A DNA stretch of 64,000 nucleotides from Bacteroidota bacterium (GTDB taxonomy: Bacteria; Bacteroidota; Bacteroidia; B-17B0; Aurantibacillaceae): contig JADJSH010000007.1 of the NCBI GenBank assembly GCA_016711805.1, positions 184,774 through 248,773 on the forward strand. The letters run 5' to 3'. Under the pieces are notes generated by a model. It made no database searches. It was given only the letters and a program-made list of their open reading frames with translations, and was not told where the DNA came from. Of this stretch, positions 37,479-45,490 are shown piece after piece; position 1 is the first letter of the stretch; each line of letters begins with the position of its first letter. The translations under genes were made by a program, and so were the position numbers.

Positions 37479-38855
37479 TTATAACCTAAACAATATTGCT
37501 ACTATAATTCTATCTTCTGACTTTACTAAATCAGGTTTCCAATCAGTAGGTAATTGTGTAGTTGTATAACCGTTTGGGGAAGTAACTCCTCCTCGTCCAG
37601 CAAAATAAGGCACACTGGCTTCGCGATGCACATATTCTAATCTAAAACAGATATGTTGATTTGGCATCCAATCTATATTGGTTGAATAATCAAATCCAGA
37701 AAATTGGTCACCAGCATTTGCGCTATAAGGATAAGCACCTGCTGTTTGCGTTGGATTGTTGGTATTAGGCAAAGGACTTGCTTGCCCGGTTGGATATAAT
37801 ACTAAATAGCGACCAGGGTTTTGCATATAGCCTCCTCCAACAGTCCAAGCTAAATGATTTTTTGCAAACCAAATGCGGTTATAAAACATAACGCTTGCAA
37901 AATATTGTGCGGGCCCTTGAATAGAATCTCCATCTTTTATTCCGTTAACTCCACCACCTTTTTCAAAACCAAAATCGCCAGTTAAAGAAAATGCCATTTT
38001 ACTTATAAACTTTGATTTAGGGCGATTAAAATATCTTACCAGTGCACTGTTATCTGTATGAAATCTCTTACGACTTGGTATACCAGCTGCATCAGCACCA
38101 TAATAGTTATTAGTTAATAGTTTTATGTTTTCATTCGGACACCATGTTATATTTCCGCCTACCCCTGGCTGTTTATTAAACATGCCGTAGCTTTGCCAAC
38201 CATTAATAATCCACGGTTCAATTTTTAATTTTTTAGTGGCAAAAATTTGTATCCTTAAACCATTAAAAAACCAAGGTGTGTTATCAGATGTAAATGACGC
38301 TTGATATTCCCAATTTTCAACCTGATAATAAGAATTTAAACCAATGTACGACATAAACATTCCCGCATCAACATTAATACCATGTAATACATTAAAATGA
38401 TAGCCTGCATTAGCTTCAGCTAAATATCGATACACATCTGATAATTGGTATTGACCTTTATAAACACTGTAATCATTTCGTGGAACAACCGTGGAGCGAG
38501 TACCAAATTGGGTTACAATATGTGCTCTTGCATTTTGATAATTAAAATCGCCACCTAAATGTACAGCTGATACTTGCATTTCGTTATTTCGCGCTAATGC
38601 TGTAGAACCTACAACTGTATTATCAATAGGCTCATTAAACGAATAAGAATAATTAGCATCAACCATAACCGTTGGCGTAAAATATTTGCTAGACAAAGTT
38701 GGACTAGAGCGACGGTCGCCACCATTCCACCAAGTACAATCCATACCTTCTAACGGTTCGCCTTTTTGTTTATTTAAAATAGTTGTGGTGTCTTCTTGCG
38801 AGATTGCAGTAATAAAAAGGCTTGTGAAAAGCAAAGCCGTTATGTTCTTTTTCAT
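37479..38855 (-). CDS. Outer-membrane beta-barrel (porin-like) protein
   Basis: A 458-residue exported protein (signal MKKNITALLFTSLFITAIS) with alternating aromatic beta-strands throughout and a C-terminus DRIIVAILFRL that ends in a hydrophobic beta-strand, as in outer-membrane barrels. It resembles the BBP2-type putative porins that often stand beside kdp genes in Bacteroidota. Here it lies 74 bases downstream of a KdpDE-like regulator pair on the same strand. The substrate is unknown; a potassium-related role would rest only on this neighbourhood. Confidence 0.75.
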   Translation of the reverse strand: MKKNITALLFTSLFITAISQEDTTTILNKQKGEPLEGMDCTWWNGGDRRSSPTLSSKYFTPTVMVDANYSYSFNEPIDNTVVGSTALARNNEMQVSAVHLGGDFNYQNARAHIVTQFGTRSTVVPRNDYSVYKGQYQLSDVYRYLAEANAGYHFNVLHGINVDAGMFMSYIGLNSYYQVENWEYQASFTSDNTPWFFNGLRIQIFATKKLKIEPWIINGWQSYGMFNKQPGVGGNITWCPNENIKLLTNNYYGADAAGIPSRKRFHTDNSALVRYFNRPKSKFISKMAFSLTGDFGFEKGGGVNGIKDGDSIQGPAQYFASVMFYNRIWFAKNHLAWTVGGGYMQNPGRYLVLYPTGQASPLPNTNNPTQTAGAYPYSANAGDQFSGFDYSTNIDWMPNQHICFRLEYVHREASVPYFAGRGGVTSPNGYTTTQLPTDWKPDLVKSEDRIIVAILFRL

Positions 38856-38929
38856 GAAGCAAAATTATAGAGGATACTATAAATGCCATGTAAAGATTAT
38901 AACGAGAAGTATAAAGATTTTATAAAGAT

Positions 38930-39616
38930 TTACATAAACCTATAGCCAATGCCACTCTCTGTAATAATATGTAGAGGCTTATTTAAATCATCTTCAATTT
39001 TTTTTCGAAGCTGTGCGATATATACTCTTAAGTATTGAGATTGACTTATATAACTTGGCCCCCAAATAGCACGTAATAAATACTGATGCGTTAATACTTT
39101 TCCTTCATTTTTAATTAAGAGTGCCAATAGATTATATTCCGTCACTGTTAATTTTATAGGTTCATTGTTTTTCTTTACAATACGAAGCGATAAATCTATT
39201 TGTAAATCATTGCTAGTCAGAATAGGGTTTTCAGATTCAGAGGAAGAACTTCTCAATAAAGAGCGAATTCGTGCAAGCAGTTCTCCGGTTCTAAAAGGTT
39301 TAACTAAGTAATCATTAGCGCCTGCATCTAATGCTTTAACAATGTCTTCTTCGCTACTTTGAACTGATAAAATAATAATAGGTTTAGTGTACCATTCCCG
39401 CAATTTTTCTAATACAACATGCCCACTTTCATCTGGCAATCCAAGGTCTAATAAAATTAAATCTGGCGGATGATTCGCTGCCATCAATAATCCTTCACGC
39501 GCATTAATAGATTCTTTCACCTTATAGTCGTTACTTTCCAAAGTAATATTCAAAAGCTTTCTTATTTGTGCTTCATCATCAATCACCAATATTTCAATAG
39601 CATTACTCATGTTCAA
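38930..39616 (-). CDS. Response regulator, OmpR family, KdpE-like
   Basis: A 228-residue two-component regulator. The receiver domain (residues 5-120) has the acidic pocket VIDDE, the phosphorylated Asp57 (LILLDLGLPDESG) and the conserved Lys in LVKPF. The C-terminal winged-helix DNA-binding domain (about 130-228) shows LTVTEYNLLALLIKNEGKV and YLRVYIAQLRKKIE, very like KdpE. It overlaps the upstream kinase gene by 14 bases. KdpE normally controls the high-affinity potassium pump KdpFABC, which is not in this window. Confidence 0.85.
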   Translation of the reverse strand: MNMSNAIEILVIDDEAQIRKLLNITLESNDYKVKESINAREGLLMAANHPPDLILLDLGLPDESGHVVLEKLREWYTKPIIILSVQSSEEDIVKALDAGANDYLVKPFRTGELLARIRSLLRSSSSESENPILTSNDLQIDLSLRIVKKNNEPIKLTVTEYNLLALLIKNEGKVLTHQYLLRAIWGPSYISQSQYLRVYIAQLRKKIEDDLNKPLHIITESGIGYRFM

Positions 39617-40688
39617 TGTCTTTTAAATAAGCAATTTCAGCTGGGATCTCAATAGTAAATTTAGCTCCGCCTTCCTTTCTATTTTCTAAAATGATATTTC
39701 CGTTCATAGATTCTACAAATCCTTTTACAATAGACAAACCTAGACCTGTTCCGCCCGTTTTCGAATTTTTCAATCTATAAAATTTATCAAACACGTGGCT
39801 AATTTCATTTTCTGGAAAACCTGGCCCATTATCTTCAACAGCTATCAAAAATTTCTTTTCTTTACTAATAATAGCAGTAACATTAATGATTCCATTTTCG
39901 GACATATAAATAGCTGCATTATGAAGAAGATTTAATAAAATCTGTTCTAGCAATCCATAATCTAATTTTACCAAAGGTATAGTTTCAGCAATTTTTATAT
40001 GAACTTTTTTATCCAGTAAATTATCATGCAATTGATTAACTACATCATACACTAACTCATTCACATCACACCAATCTGTTTTAGGCTGAAGAAAACCTGA
40101 CTCTAACCTAGACATGTTTAATAAATTGCCCACCTGCCTATTTAAGCGTAAGGAAGCTTTAGATATTTCAGAAATTAATTCTATCCTGTTTTCTTCAGTT
40201 AACTTGTTTTTATCCTCTTGTAAAGTGTCAGTTGCGCCAATAATGGTTGAAATAGGTGTTCTTAATTCGTGAGATAGAGAATTTAACAAGGTATTATATA
40301 ATTTTAATGTGTTTTCTTTTTCCAACTTTTTATTGGCGTTTTTTTCTGATTCTCGTATTTTAAAAGTCAGTGCACCATTTACCAAAGCAATCACAAAATA
40401 CATTGAAAATAATATCACATTATCGGCACCTTGAATAGCAAATGTAAAACGAGGAGGAATAAAAAAGTAATTCCAAACCATAGCACTCAAAAAAGCCGCT
40501 AACAAAACTGGTGCTATGTCGAAAAACATAGCAATTAATGATACGGTAACTAGTAAAAAGAAAGCTACCACTTTGTAATCAATAAAAGGAGATAACGCAA
40601 ATGAGATGGCTGCCACAAAAAGTATTAAAGAAATACTAATGATGAATTGCTGTTTTTTACTGAATTTATATAAAAGAAAATGTGACAA
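39603..40688 (-). CDS. Sensor histidine kinase, DUF4118 (short KdpD-like)
   Basis: A 361-residue inner-membrane kinase: four closely spaced helices (DUF4118, about residues 15-110), a linker, the phosphoacceptor motif SHELRTPISTIIG, and an ATP-binding domain with ILLNLLHNAAIYM, VEDNGPGFPENE and GGTGLGLSIVKGFVESM. This is the C-terminal half of KdpD; the large N-terminal KdpD/USP sensor region is absent. Such split forms occur in Bacteroidota, where the N-terminal half can be a separate gene. It is first in an operon with the KdpE-like regulator and the porin-like gene. Confidence 0.85.
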   Translation of the reverse strand: MSHFLLYKFSKKQQFIISISLILFVAAISFALSPFIDYKVVAFFLLVTVSLIAMFFDIAPVLLAAFLSAMVWNYFFIPPRFTFAIQGADNVILFSMYFVIALVNGALTFKIRESEKNANKKLEKENTLKLYNTLLNSLSHELRTPISTIIGATDTLQEDKNKLTEENRIELISEISKASLRLNRQVGNLLNMSRLESGFLQPKTDWCDVNELVYDVVNQLHDNLLDKKVHIKIAETIPLVKLDYGLLEQILLNLLHNAAIYMSENGIINVTAIISKEKKFLIAVEDNGPGFPENEISHVFDKFYRLKNSKTGGTGLGLSIVKGFVESMNGNIILENRKEGGAKFTIEIPAEIAYLKDIEHE

Positions 40689-40798
40689 TTAAAATAGTTT
40701 TGTTCTACAAATGTAGGTGAACTAATATATTTTAATCATAAAATGTATAAAGATTTTATAAAGATTGGATTAAACGATTTTAAGGGCTAATAACAAAA

Positions 40799-40830
40799 AA
40801 TCCGCTGCCAGATTTCTCTAACAGCGGATT
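40799..40830 (-). terminator. Terminator copy 1, after the first tandem T9SS gene
   Basis: Stem AATCCGCTG / CAGCGGATT with a 14-base loop; on the minus strand a T run follows. The stem and loop recur almost unchanged at 42600-42627 and 45165-45192. Confidence 0.8.
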
Positions 40831-41130
40831 TTCTTACATGAAAAAACTAACTGGTTAACTACTCCAGCATTTACTACTTGCTTATGATAAGCTTCTTATG
40901 AGCTACTGCTCCATTATTGTTTAATTGAATAACATAAATTCCATTCGATAAATTATCAGTTTCAATCGTCATTGTTTTATCTGCGTCAATAACTGACTTG
41001 TAAACAGCAACCTTTCCAGTTACATCCATTACATTTACTGTTGTTCCCTCCGCTACATTGCTTAAAGTGAAAAATGTTGAAGTAGGGTTTGGTTGTAAGG
41101 TAATGCTATTCAAAGCTTCTAATTCAGATA
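40799..41130 (-). repeat. Shared 3' cassette, copy 1
   Basis: This stretch holds the terminator, the 3' UTR (with a small CTGG...CCAG hairpin) and about 80 codons of sorting domain. It is nearly identical to 42600-42915 and 45165-45490, and the similarity ends abruptly inside each gene just upstream of the sorting domain. Confidence 0.75.
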
Positions 41131-42472
41131 TGCCAGCGCAAGTATTAACTGTAACAGTAAATGAACCACTTACTCCACATTGATTTGTATTAAAAACTTG
41201 AAACCCATAAGTTGATGTTACTGTTGGCGTAACTACTAAATTAGTATTTGGTGTAAAAGGTGTATACCAAACATAATCCGTAAAATTGATCGCATTGATA
41301 CTTAATGTACTTGATTCACCTGCACAAATACTCGAACTAGTAGCACTTGCTGTAAATGTTGGAAGGGGAAGCACCGCAACTTGCACTGTTCCTGTTTGAG
41401 GACATCCAAAAGCATCATTTGCTTGAACAGAGTAAACAGTAGTAGCAGAAGGCGTAACAGAAATTCCTGTATTCTGTTGTCCTGTAGACCATGTATAAAA
41501 ACCAATTCCACTTAAAAATAAATTAGCGCTTTCTCCCCCACAAATTGTGGGAGTAGTTGTACCTGGAAGTAAAGGATTATTGCCACAAAGTTCTACCGAA
41601 ACCGTTTTTGTATCCGTAATTTGACATGCACCTAACGTTTTTTGTACAGATATAGTATATATACCAACAGTATTTCCCCAGTTTACCGAAACTGAATTCG
41701 TTGTAGCTCCAGAAGTTATTGTTCCACCAGACGGTAAAGACCAATTGTAAGATACGCCTTGAGTACTTAAATTTGTTACTTGATATCCAAGTGTAGTGTT
41801 TGTTAAAGTTGTGGCTGCTCCCGTTACATTTTGATTACCCAAGGTTGTAAAAGTAATAGCTGAACTTGTGGTTGTGCCACAAGCGTTTGTTGCAATACAT
41901 CTGTAAACACCTTCGTTAGTTGCTGTTGGTGCAGCAAAATTAATTGTTGGTGTGGTCGCGCCCGCAAAAGGAGTACCATTTTTTGTCCAAGTATACGTTC
42001 CGCCATTTGCCACTGTAACTGCTATTGAAGCAGGTGTGCCAGGGCAATATACAACTTGAGTGTTTTGTGTTGTAATCACAGGAGCCCCAACTCTTGAAAC
42101 AGCTATTTCTGTAGATGCACATGTACGAACTCCATTTGAGCATACAGCTGTTAATCGGATGTAATAAGTTGCTTGACCAGTTGCAGGCATTACAAATTGT
42201 GAACCAGTTACAACGTTTACAGGACTACCTTGTTGCCCAAAATCAATACCACTACTTGAACTGCAAGCAGAGCCGCTGCTGTAATTTGCTCTCCAATTAT
42301 AATATGCACCCGCAGGTAAGCTACCGCCAGTTGCATTACAAGTTATTACAGATCCTGCACATGCGGTGTTGCTAGATACAGTAATATTTGACTGAACAAC
42401 TGGGCTACAAAATTGAGCTTTAATTAAAAATGTTAATAATGTTAATTGAAAGGTAAAGTAAATTTTTTTCAT
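40874..42472 (-). CDS. Tandem T9SS protein 1 (Ig-like/PKD-like repeats)
   Basis: A 532-residue secreted protein (signal MKKIYFTFQLTLLTFLIKA). The middle is made of Ig-like and PKD-like beta modules with paired cysteines (CSPVVQ, CPGTPASIAV, CGTTTSSAI, CGGESANLFL, ICAGESSTLSI), the style of many Bacteroidota surface proteins. The type A sorting domain begins ITLQPNPTSTFFTL and ends AHKKLIISK. Function unknown. It shares its last 80 or so codons, 3' UTR, terminator and upstream region with the next two genes but not its middle, which points to recombination between the copies. Confidence 0.85.
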   Translation of the reverse strand: MKKIYFTFQLTLLTFLIKAQFCSPVVQSNITVSSNTACAGSVITCNATGGSLPAGAYYNWRANYSSGSACSSSSGIDFGQQGSPVNVVTGSQFVMPATGQATYYIRLTAVCSNGVRTCASTEIAVSRVGAPVITTQNTQVVYCPGTPASIAVTVANGGTYTWTKNGTPFAGATTPTINFAAPTATNEGVYRCIATNACGTTTSSAITFTTLGNQNVTGAATTLTNTTLGYQVTNLSTQGVSYNWSLPSGGTITSGATTNSVSVNWGNTVGIYTISVQKTLGACQITDTKTVSVELCGNNPLLPGTTTPTICGGESANLFLSGIGFYTWSTGQQNTGISVTPSATTVYSVQANDAFGCPQTGTVQVAVLPLPTFTASATSSSICAGESSTLSINAINFTDYVWYTPFTPNTNLVVTPTVTSTYGFQVFNTNQCGVSGSFTVTVNTCAGISELEALNSITLQPNPTSTFFTLSNVAEGTTVNVMDVTGKVAVYKSVIDADKTMTIETDNLSNGIYVIQLNNNGAVAHKKLIISK

Positions 42473-42539
42473 CGTTTATTTTTTTAAGATTCAAGCCAAA
42501 TTTCTATAATTACAACTACATTTTTTAAGTCAATTTACC

Positions 42540-42575
42540 AAACCCCGTTTTGAGTTGATGAAAATAAGGTTTGAG
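42540..42575 (-). promoter_or_regulatory. Tandem 21-base-spaced dyad element, copy 1
   Basis: Two related 15-base units, AAACCCCGTTTTGAG (42540-42554) and AAAATAAGGTTTGAG (42561-42575), start exactly 21 bases apart, 68 bases before the start codon of the first tandem T9SS gene. The same pair at the same distance precedes the other two copies. The spacing suits a dimeric regulator; the LytTR protein at 49809 is a candidate (inference). Confidence 0.5.
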
Positions 42576-42599
42576 TTTTTTTTGAATTAAATAAAAAAA

Positions 42600-42627
42600 T
42601 CCGCTGCCAGATTTCTCTAACAGCGGA
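42600..42627 (-). terminator. Terminator copy 2, after the second tandem T9SS gene
   Basis: Stem TCCGCTG / CAGCGGA with the same 14-base loop as the other two copies, followed on the minus strand by a T run. Confidence 0.8.
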
Positions 42628-42670
42628 CTCTCATCATGAAAAACAAACTTGGTTACTAAACCAGAATTTA

Positions 42671-42880
42671 CTACTTGCTTACAATAAGCTTCTTATGAGC
42701 TACTGCTCCATTATTTTTTAATTGAATCATATAAATACCATTTGGTAAATTACTAGTTTCGATAGTCATTGTTTTTTCTCCATCACTAACTGAACTTGAA
42801 ACAACAACCTTTCCTGTTACATCCATGACATTTACAGATGTTCCTTCTACTACATTGTTTAATGTAAAAATGTTGAAGCT
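42671..42880 (-). pseudogene. Detached sorting-domain tail of tandem T9SS protein 2
   Basis: In the frame one base off the main gene this reads TLNNVVEGTSVNVMDVTGKV, then KTMTIETSNLPNGIYMIQL and HKKLIVSK, stopping at 42671-42673. It is the rest of the type A sorting domain. A T5 run near 42875 needs one more T to give STFFTLNN, as in copy 1. The likely complete gene is 42671-44928. Confidence 0.75.
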
Positions 42881-44928
42881 GGATTTGGTTTTAGGGTAAT
42901 ATTATTTAATAAGGAGTTTTCATTAATGCCAGTTATTAAAATTGAAGTACAGGTTGATGTTGATGCGCAATTATCTGTAACTACCAATGCATAACTACCG
43001 CTTACCGTTGGGGTAAATTGAGCATTAACCGCTCCACTAATTGGGGCGTTACCATTAATACAATCTAACCATTGAAAGGTTGTTCCCCCAACATAGCCAT
43101 CATTAAAGTTTAATATATTTCCTCCTATGATATTAACAGGTACGTTATACGCCGCAGGTTGATTAACACTAAATGTTTGAGTTGAACTACATAATCCATT
43201 TGCAGATGATAAAATATTAATAGTATATACTCCAGCCGCTAAACTTGTTGCCGAATAAGTTGTACTTACATTTGGCGTCCAATCATAAATAAAAGAACTT
43301 GGATTATTTAAAGTTAAAGAGATTGATCCATTGCCTGAACCATTACATGTTAAGTTTTGGACTGTTTGGCTTAATATTGATGGAATTGGAGTAACCGTAA
43401 GCTCTATAGCAACACGCGGTGCTGACGTGCAACCATTTACTGTTTGATCCACGTAATATGTTGCGTTTGCTGTAAGTGTTGTAGGTGTTGTATATTGCGT
43501 GCTAAACAAAAACGATGTTCCGCCAGTAGCAGTTGTATACCAATTACTGCCCGCTGTTGTATTTAATACTAAACTAGTTGAAACTCCTTGACATACGCTT
43601 TGAGGAATACCTATATTAGTTGTTATATTTACTGGCTGAGCTGGAAGTGGTTTAACCGTAACTGTTTTTACTGCACGAGTACTTTCGCAACCATTAGTTA
43701 TCGCAGATATATAATACGATGTATTACTGGTTAAAGTTGGTGTTGTATAAACAGTACCTGTTGTTAGTGCAGTTGTGCTTGTTGGCGATGCAAACCAAGA
43801 AATAGTTCCAGTACCACTTGCCGTTAATGAAGTTGATGTGCCAGAGCAAATAGATATAGATGATGGTCCAGAAAATAAAGGAGGTGTAAGTGAATTTACC
43901 GTTACTGTAACTACAGTTGATAGCGAAGTACAGCCAGCTACCGTATTTGTAATACTATATGTAGCAGTAGTGGTTAAGGAAGGAGTAACTAAAGTAGCTC
44001 CAGTTCCGCTTGATGGACCACTCCAATTTAATGTGCCTGTGCCTGTGGCAGTTAATGTAGTTGATTGTCCACTACATATATTTAAATTTTGAGAAGCAGT
44101 TGTATTAACCGGAACTGGTAAACTTGCTCCACAATTAATATTAGCCCAAGTATTTTTGTATATGACACCACTTGAAGTTAATAACATAACCGTACCATCC
44201 GAAGCAGCAGAAACTCTGATCAAATCAGCTGGAGCTGTTGCATCTAAAACCCAGGCTCCACCAAAGCGGAAATATAATTTACCTAACGCATCAACCGCCA
44301 AAACTTTTCCCGCATCTCCAACAGCAATATCAATTGCATTTAGTGTTGAATTTGATAAGGCTGTCCAAAGATTAGCGCCAACTGTATACACAATAATGTT
44401 GTTTCCGGTTGCGCTCCAATTCATCGCATAAATAGTAGGTCCAGCACCTGCAACAACTTTTTTAGCCGCAGTAGAAGTACTGCCAGGAAGAACGCTCCAA
44501 GCACTTCCGTTCCATTGATAAATATTATTGACAACATTGCCTCCTGTCGATCCAATATAATAATTTTGATTTAATACCGAAATATTATTGTTTATTACAC
44601 CATTAAATGTATTGAACGCATTTGCAACAGCTGGTATAGCATTAAACTTTATTAAATTTGAACTTGCAGTAAAATTTAGATTACTTTTTCCTAAAAGAGT
44701 TCCATCTGCTGCTAAAGCTACTCCGTTTAAGTTGTACCCAGCCCCTGTCATTTGCACATAAGCACTAGTTCCAAAATTATATTTAAAAATTGCTGAGCCG
44801 CCAATACATGCAAACTCAGTTGCTGAACCACATGAAATTTCTGATGCCGTACCAGGAAAAACAGTCCATTGTGCCATTGCTCCCAATTGAGCAATCATAG
44901 TGATTGTAAAGAGTAATAATTTTTTCAT
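42859..44928 (-). CDS. Tandem T9SS protein 2 (frameshifted near its end)
   Basis: A 689-residue frame that should be about 750. Signal peptide MKKLLLFTITMIAQLGAMA; the first 270 or so residues look like a beta-propeller of the tectonin/WD type (repeated short blades such as SVSA/LGKLYFRFGGAWVLDA), followed by Ig-like modules around CSGQSTTLTATGTG and CSGTSTSLTASGTG, and SprB-like CNGSGNGSISLTLNNP. The frame ends in NPASTFLH inside the sorting domain, then resumes in 42671-42880. Without repair the protein would lack its secretion signal. Second of three genes sharing both ends. Confidence 0.82.
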   Translation of the reverse strand: MKKLLLFTITMIAQLGAMAQWTVFPGTASEISCGSATEFACIGGSAIFKYNFGTSAYVQMTGAGYNLNGVALAADGTLLGKSNLNFTASSNLIKFNAIPAVANAFNTFNGVINNNISVLNQNYYIGSTGGNVVNNIYQWNGSAWSVLPGSTSTAAKKVVAGAGPTIYAMNWSATGNNIIVYTVGANLWTALSNSTLNAIDIAVGDAGKVLAVDALGKLYFRFGGAWVLDATAPADLIRVSAASDGTVMLLTSSGVIYKNTWANINCGASLPVPVNTTASQNLNICSGQSTTLTATGTGTLNWSGPSSGTGATLVTPSLTTTATYSITNTVAGCTSLSTVVTVTVNSLTPPLFSGPSSISICSGTSTSLTASGTGTISWFASPTSTTALTTGTVYTTPTLTSNTSYYISAITNGCESTRAVKTVTVKPLPAQPVNITTNIGIPQSVCQGVSTSLVLNTTAGSNWYTTATGGTSFLFSTQYTTPTTLTANATYYVDQTVNGCTSAPRVAIELTVTPIPSILSQTVQNLTCNGSGNGSISLTLNNPSSFIYDWTPNVSTTYSATSLAAGVYTINILSSANGLCSSTQTFSVNQPAAYNVPVNIIGGNILNFNDGYVGGTTFQWLDCINGNAPISGAVNAQFTPTVSGSYALVVTDNCASTSTCTSILITGINENSLLNNITLKPNPASTFLH

Positions 44929-44994
44929 AGTTTATTATTTAAAATTCAATCCAAATTTCTTTAAATACTATGGTATTTTTTAAGTCCTTTTACC

Positions 44995-45030
44995 AATCCT
45001 CGTTTTGAGTTGACGAAAACACGGTTTGAA
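44995..45030 (-). promoter_or_regulatory. Tandem 21-base-spaced dyad element, copy 2
   Basis: Units AATCCTCGTTTTGAG (44995-45009) and AAAACACGGTTTGAA (45016-45030), 21 bases apart, 67 bases before the start of tandem T9SS gene 2. Confidence 0.5.
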
Positions 45031-45106
45031 TTTTTTTAGTCATTCTGTCTCGCCAAGGCCTGATGGTTCAGAATCTCAAACGAGATTATAAGTACTTAAC
45101 TGAGAG

Positions 45107-45142
45107 ATGCTGAATCGTACCGATAGGTATCGGTATCAGCAT
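45107..45142. repeat. REP-like nested palindrome
   Basis: An inner perfect palindrome TACCGATA-GG-TATCGGTA is enclosed by ATGCTGA / TCAGCAT, with a 4-base bulge on the left. This is a strong hairpin between genes, like the GATGCTGA...TCAGCATGAC elements common in Bacteroidota. It lies downstream of the terminator of gene 3, so it is not part of any gene. Confidence 0.6.
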
Positions 45143-45164
45143 GACCATACGAATAATAAAAAAA

Positions 45165-45192
45165 TCCGCTGCCAGATTTCTCTAACAGCGGA
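45165..45192 (-). terminator. Terminator copy 3, after the third tandem T9SS gene
   Basis: Stem TCCGCTG / CAGCGGA with the same loop as copies 1 and 2 and a T run on the minus strand. Confidence 0.8.
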
Positions 45193-45490
45193 CTTTCACA
45201 CATGAAAAATAAACTGGTTAACTACTCCAGCATTTACTACTTACTTATAATAAGCCTCTTATGAGCTACTTCCCCATTATTTTTTAATTGAATGATATAA
45301 ATTCCGTTTGATAAATTATCAGTTTCAATAGTCATTGTTTTGTCTCCATCAATAATTGAATTAGAAACAACCACTTTTCCTGTTACATCCATTACATTTA
45401 CAGAGGTTCCTTCTGCTACATTGTTTAATGTAACAAATGTTGAAGCTGGATTTGGCTGTAAAGTAATATTATTTAGTACTTGATTTTCTA
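45165..45490 (-). repeat. Shared 3' cassette, copy 3
   Basis: Third copy of the sorting-domain / 3' UTR / terminator block; the coding part (STFVTLNNVAEGTSVNV ... AHKRLIISK) is intact here. Confidence 0.75.

Larger units (their letters stand above)
42600..42915 (-). repeat. Shared 3' cassette, copy 2
   Basis: Second copy of the sorting-domain / 3' UTR / terminator block, in a gene whose frame is interrupted inside the block near 42875. Confidence 0.75.
44929..45164. other. Intergenic region between tandem T9SS genes 2 and 3: dyad element plus two palindromes
   Basis: This gap (about 308 bases to the next stop codon) contains the dyad element (44995-45030), a hairpin AATCTC-AAAC-GAGATT around 45073-45088, and a long REP-like nested palindrome at 45107-45142. 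No open frame or RNA gene was recognised. Confidence 0.6.
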
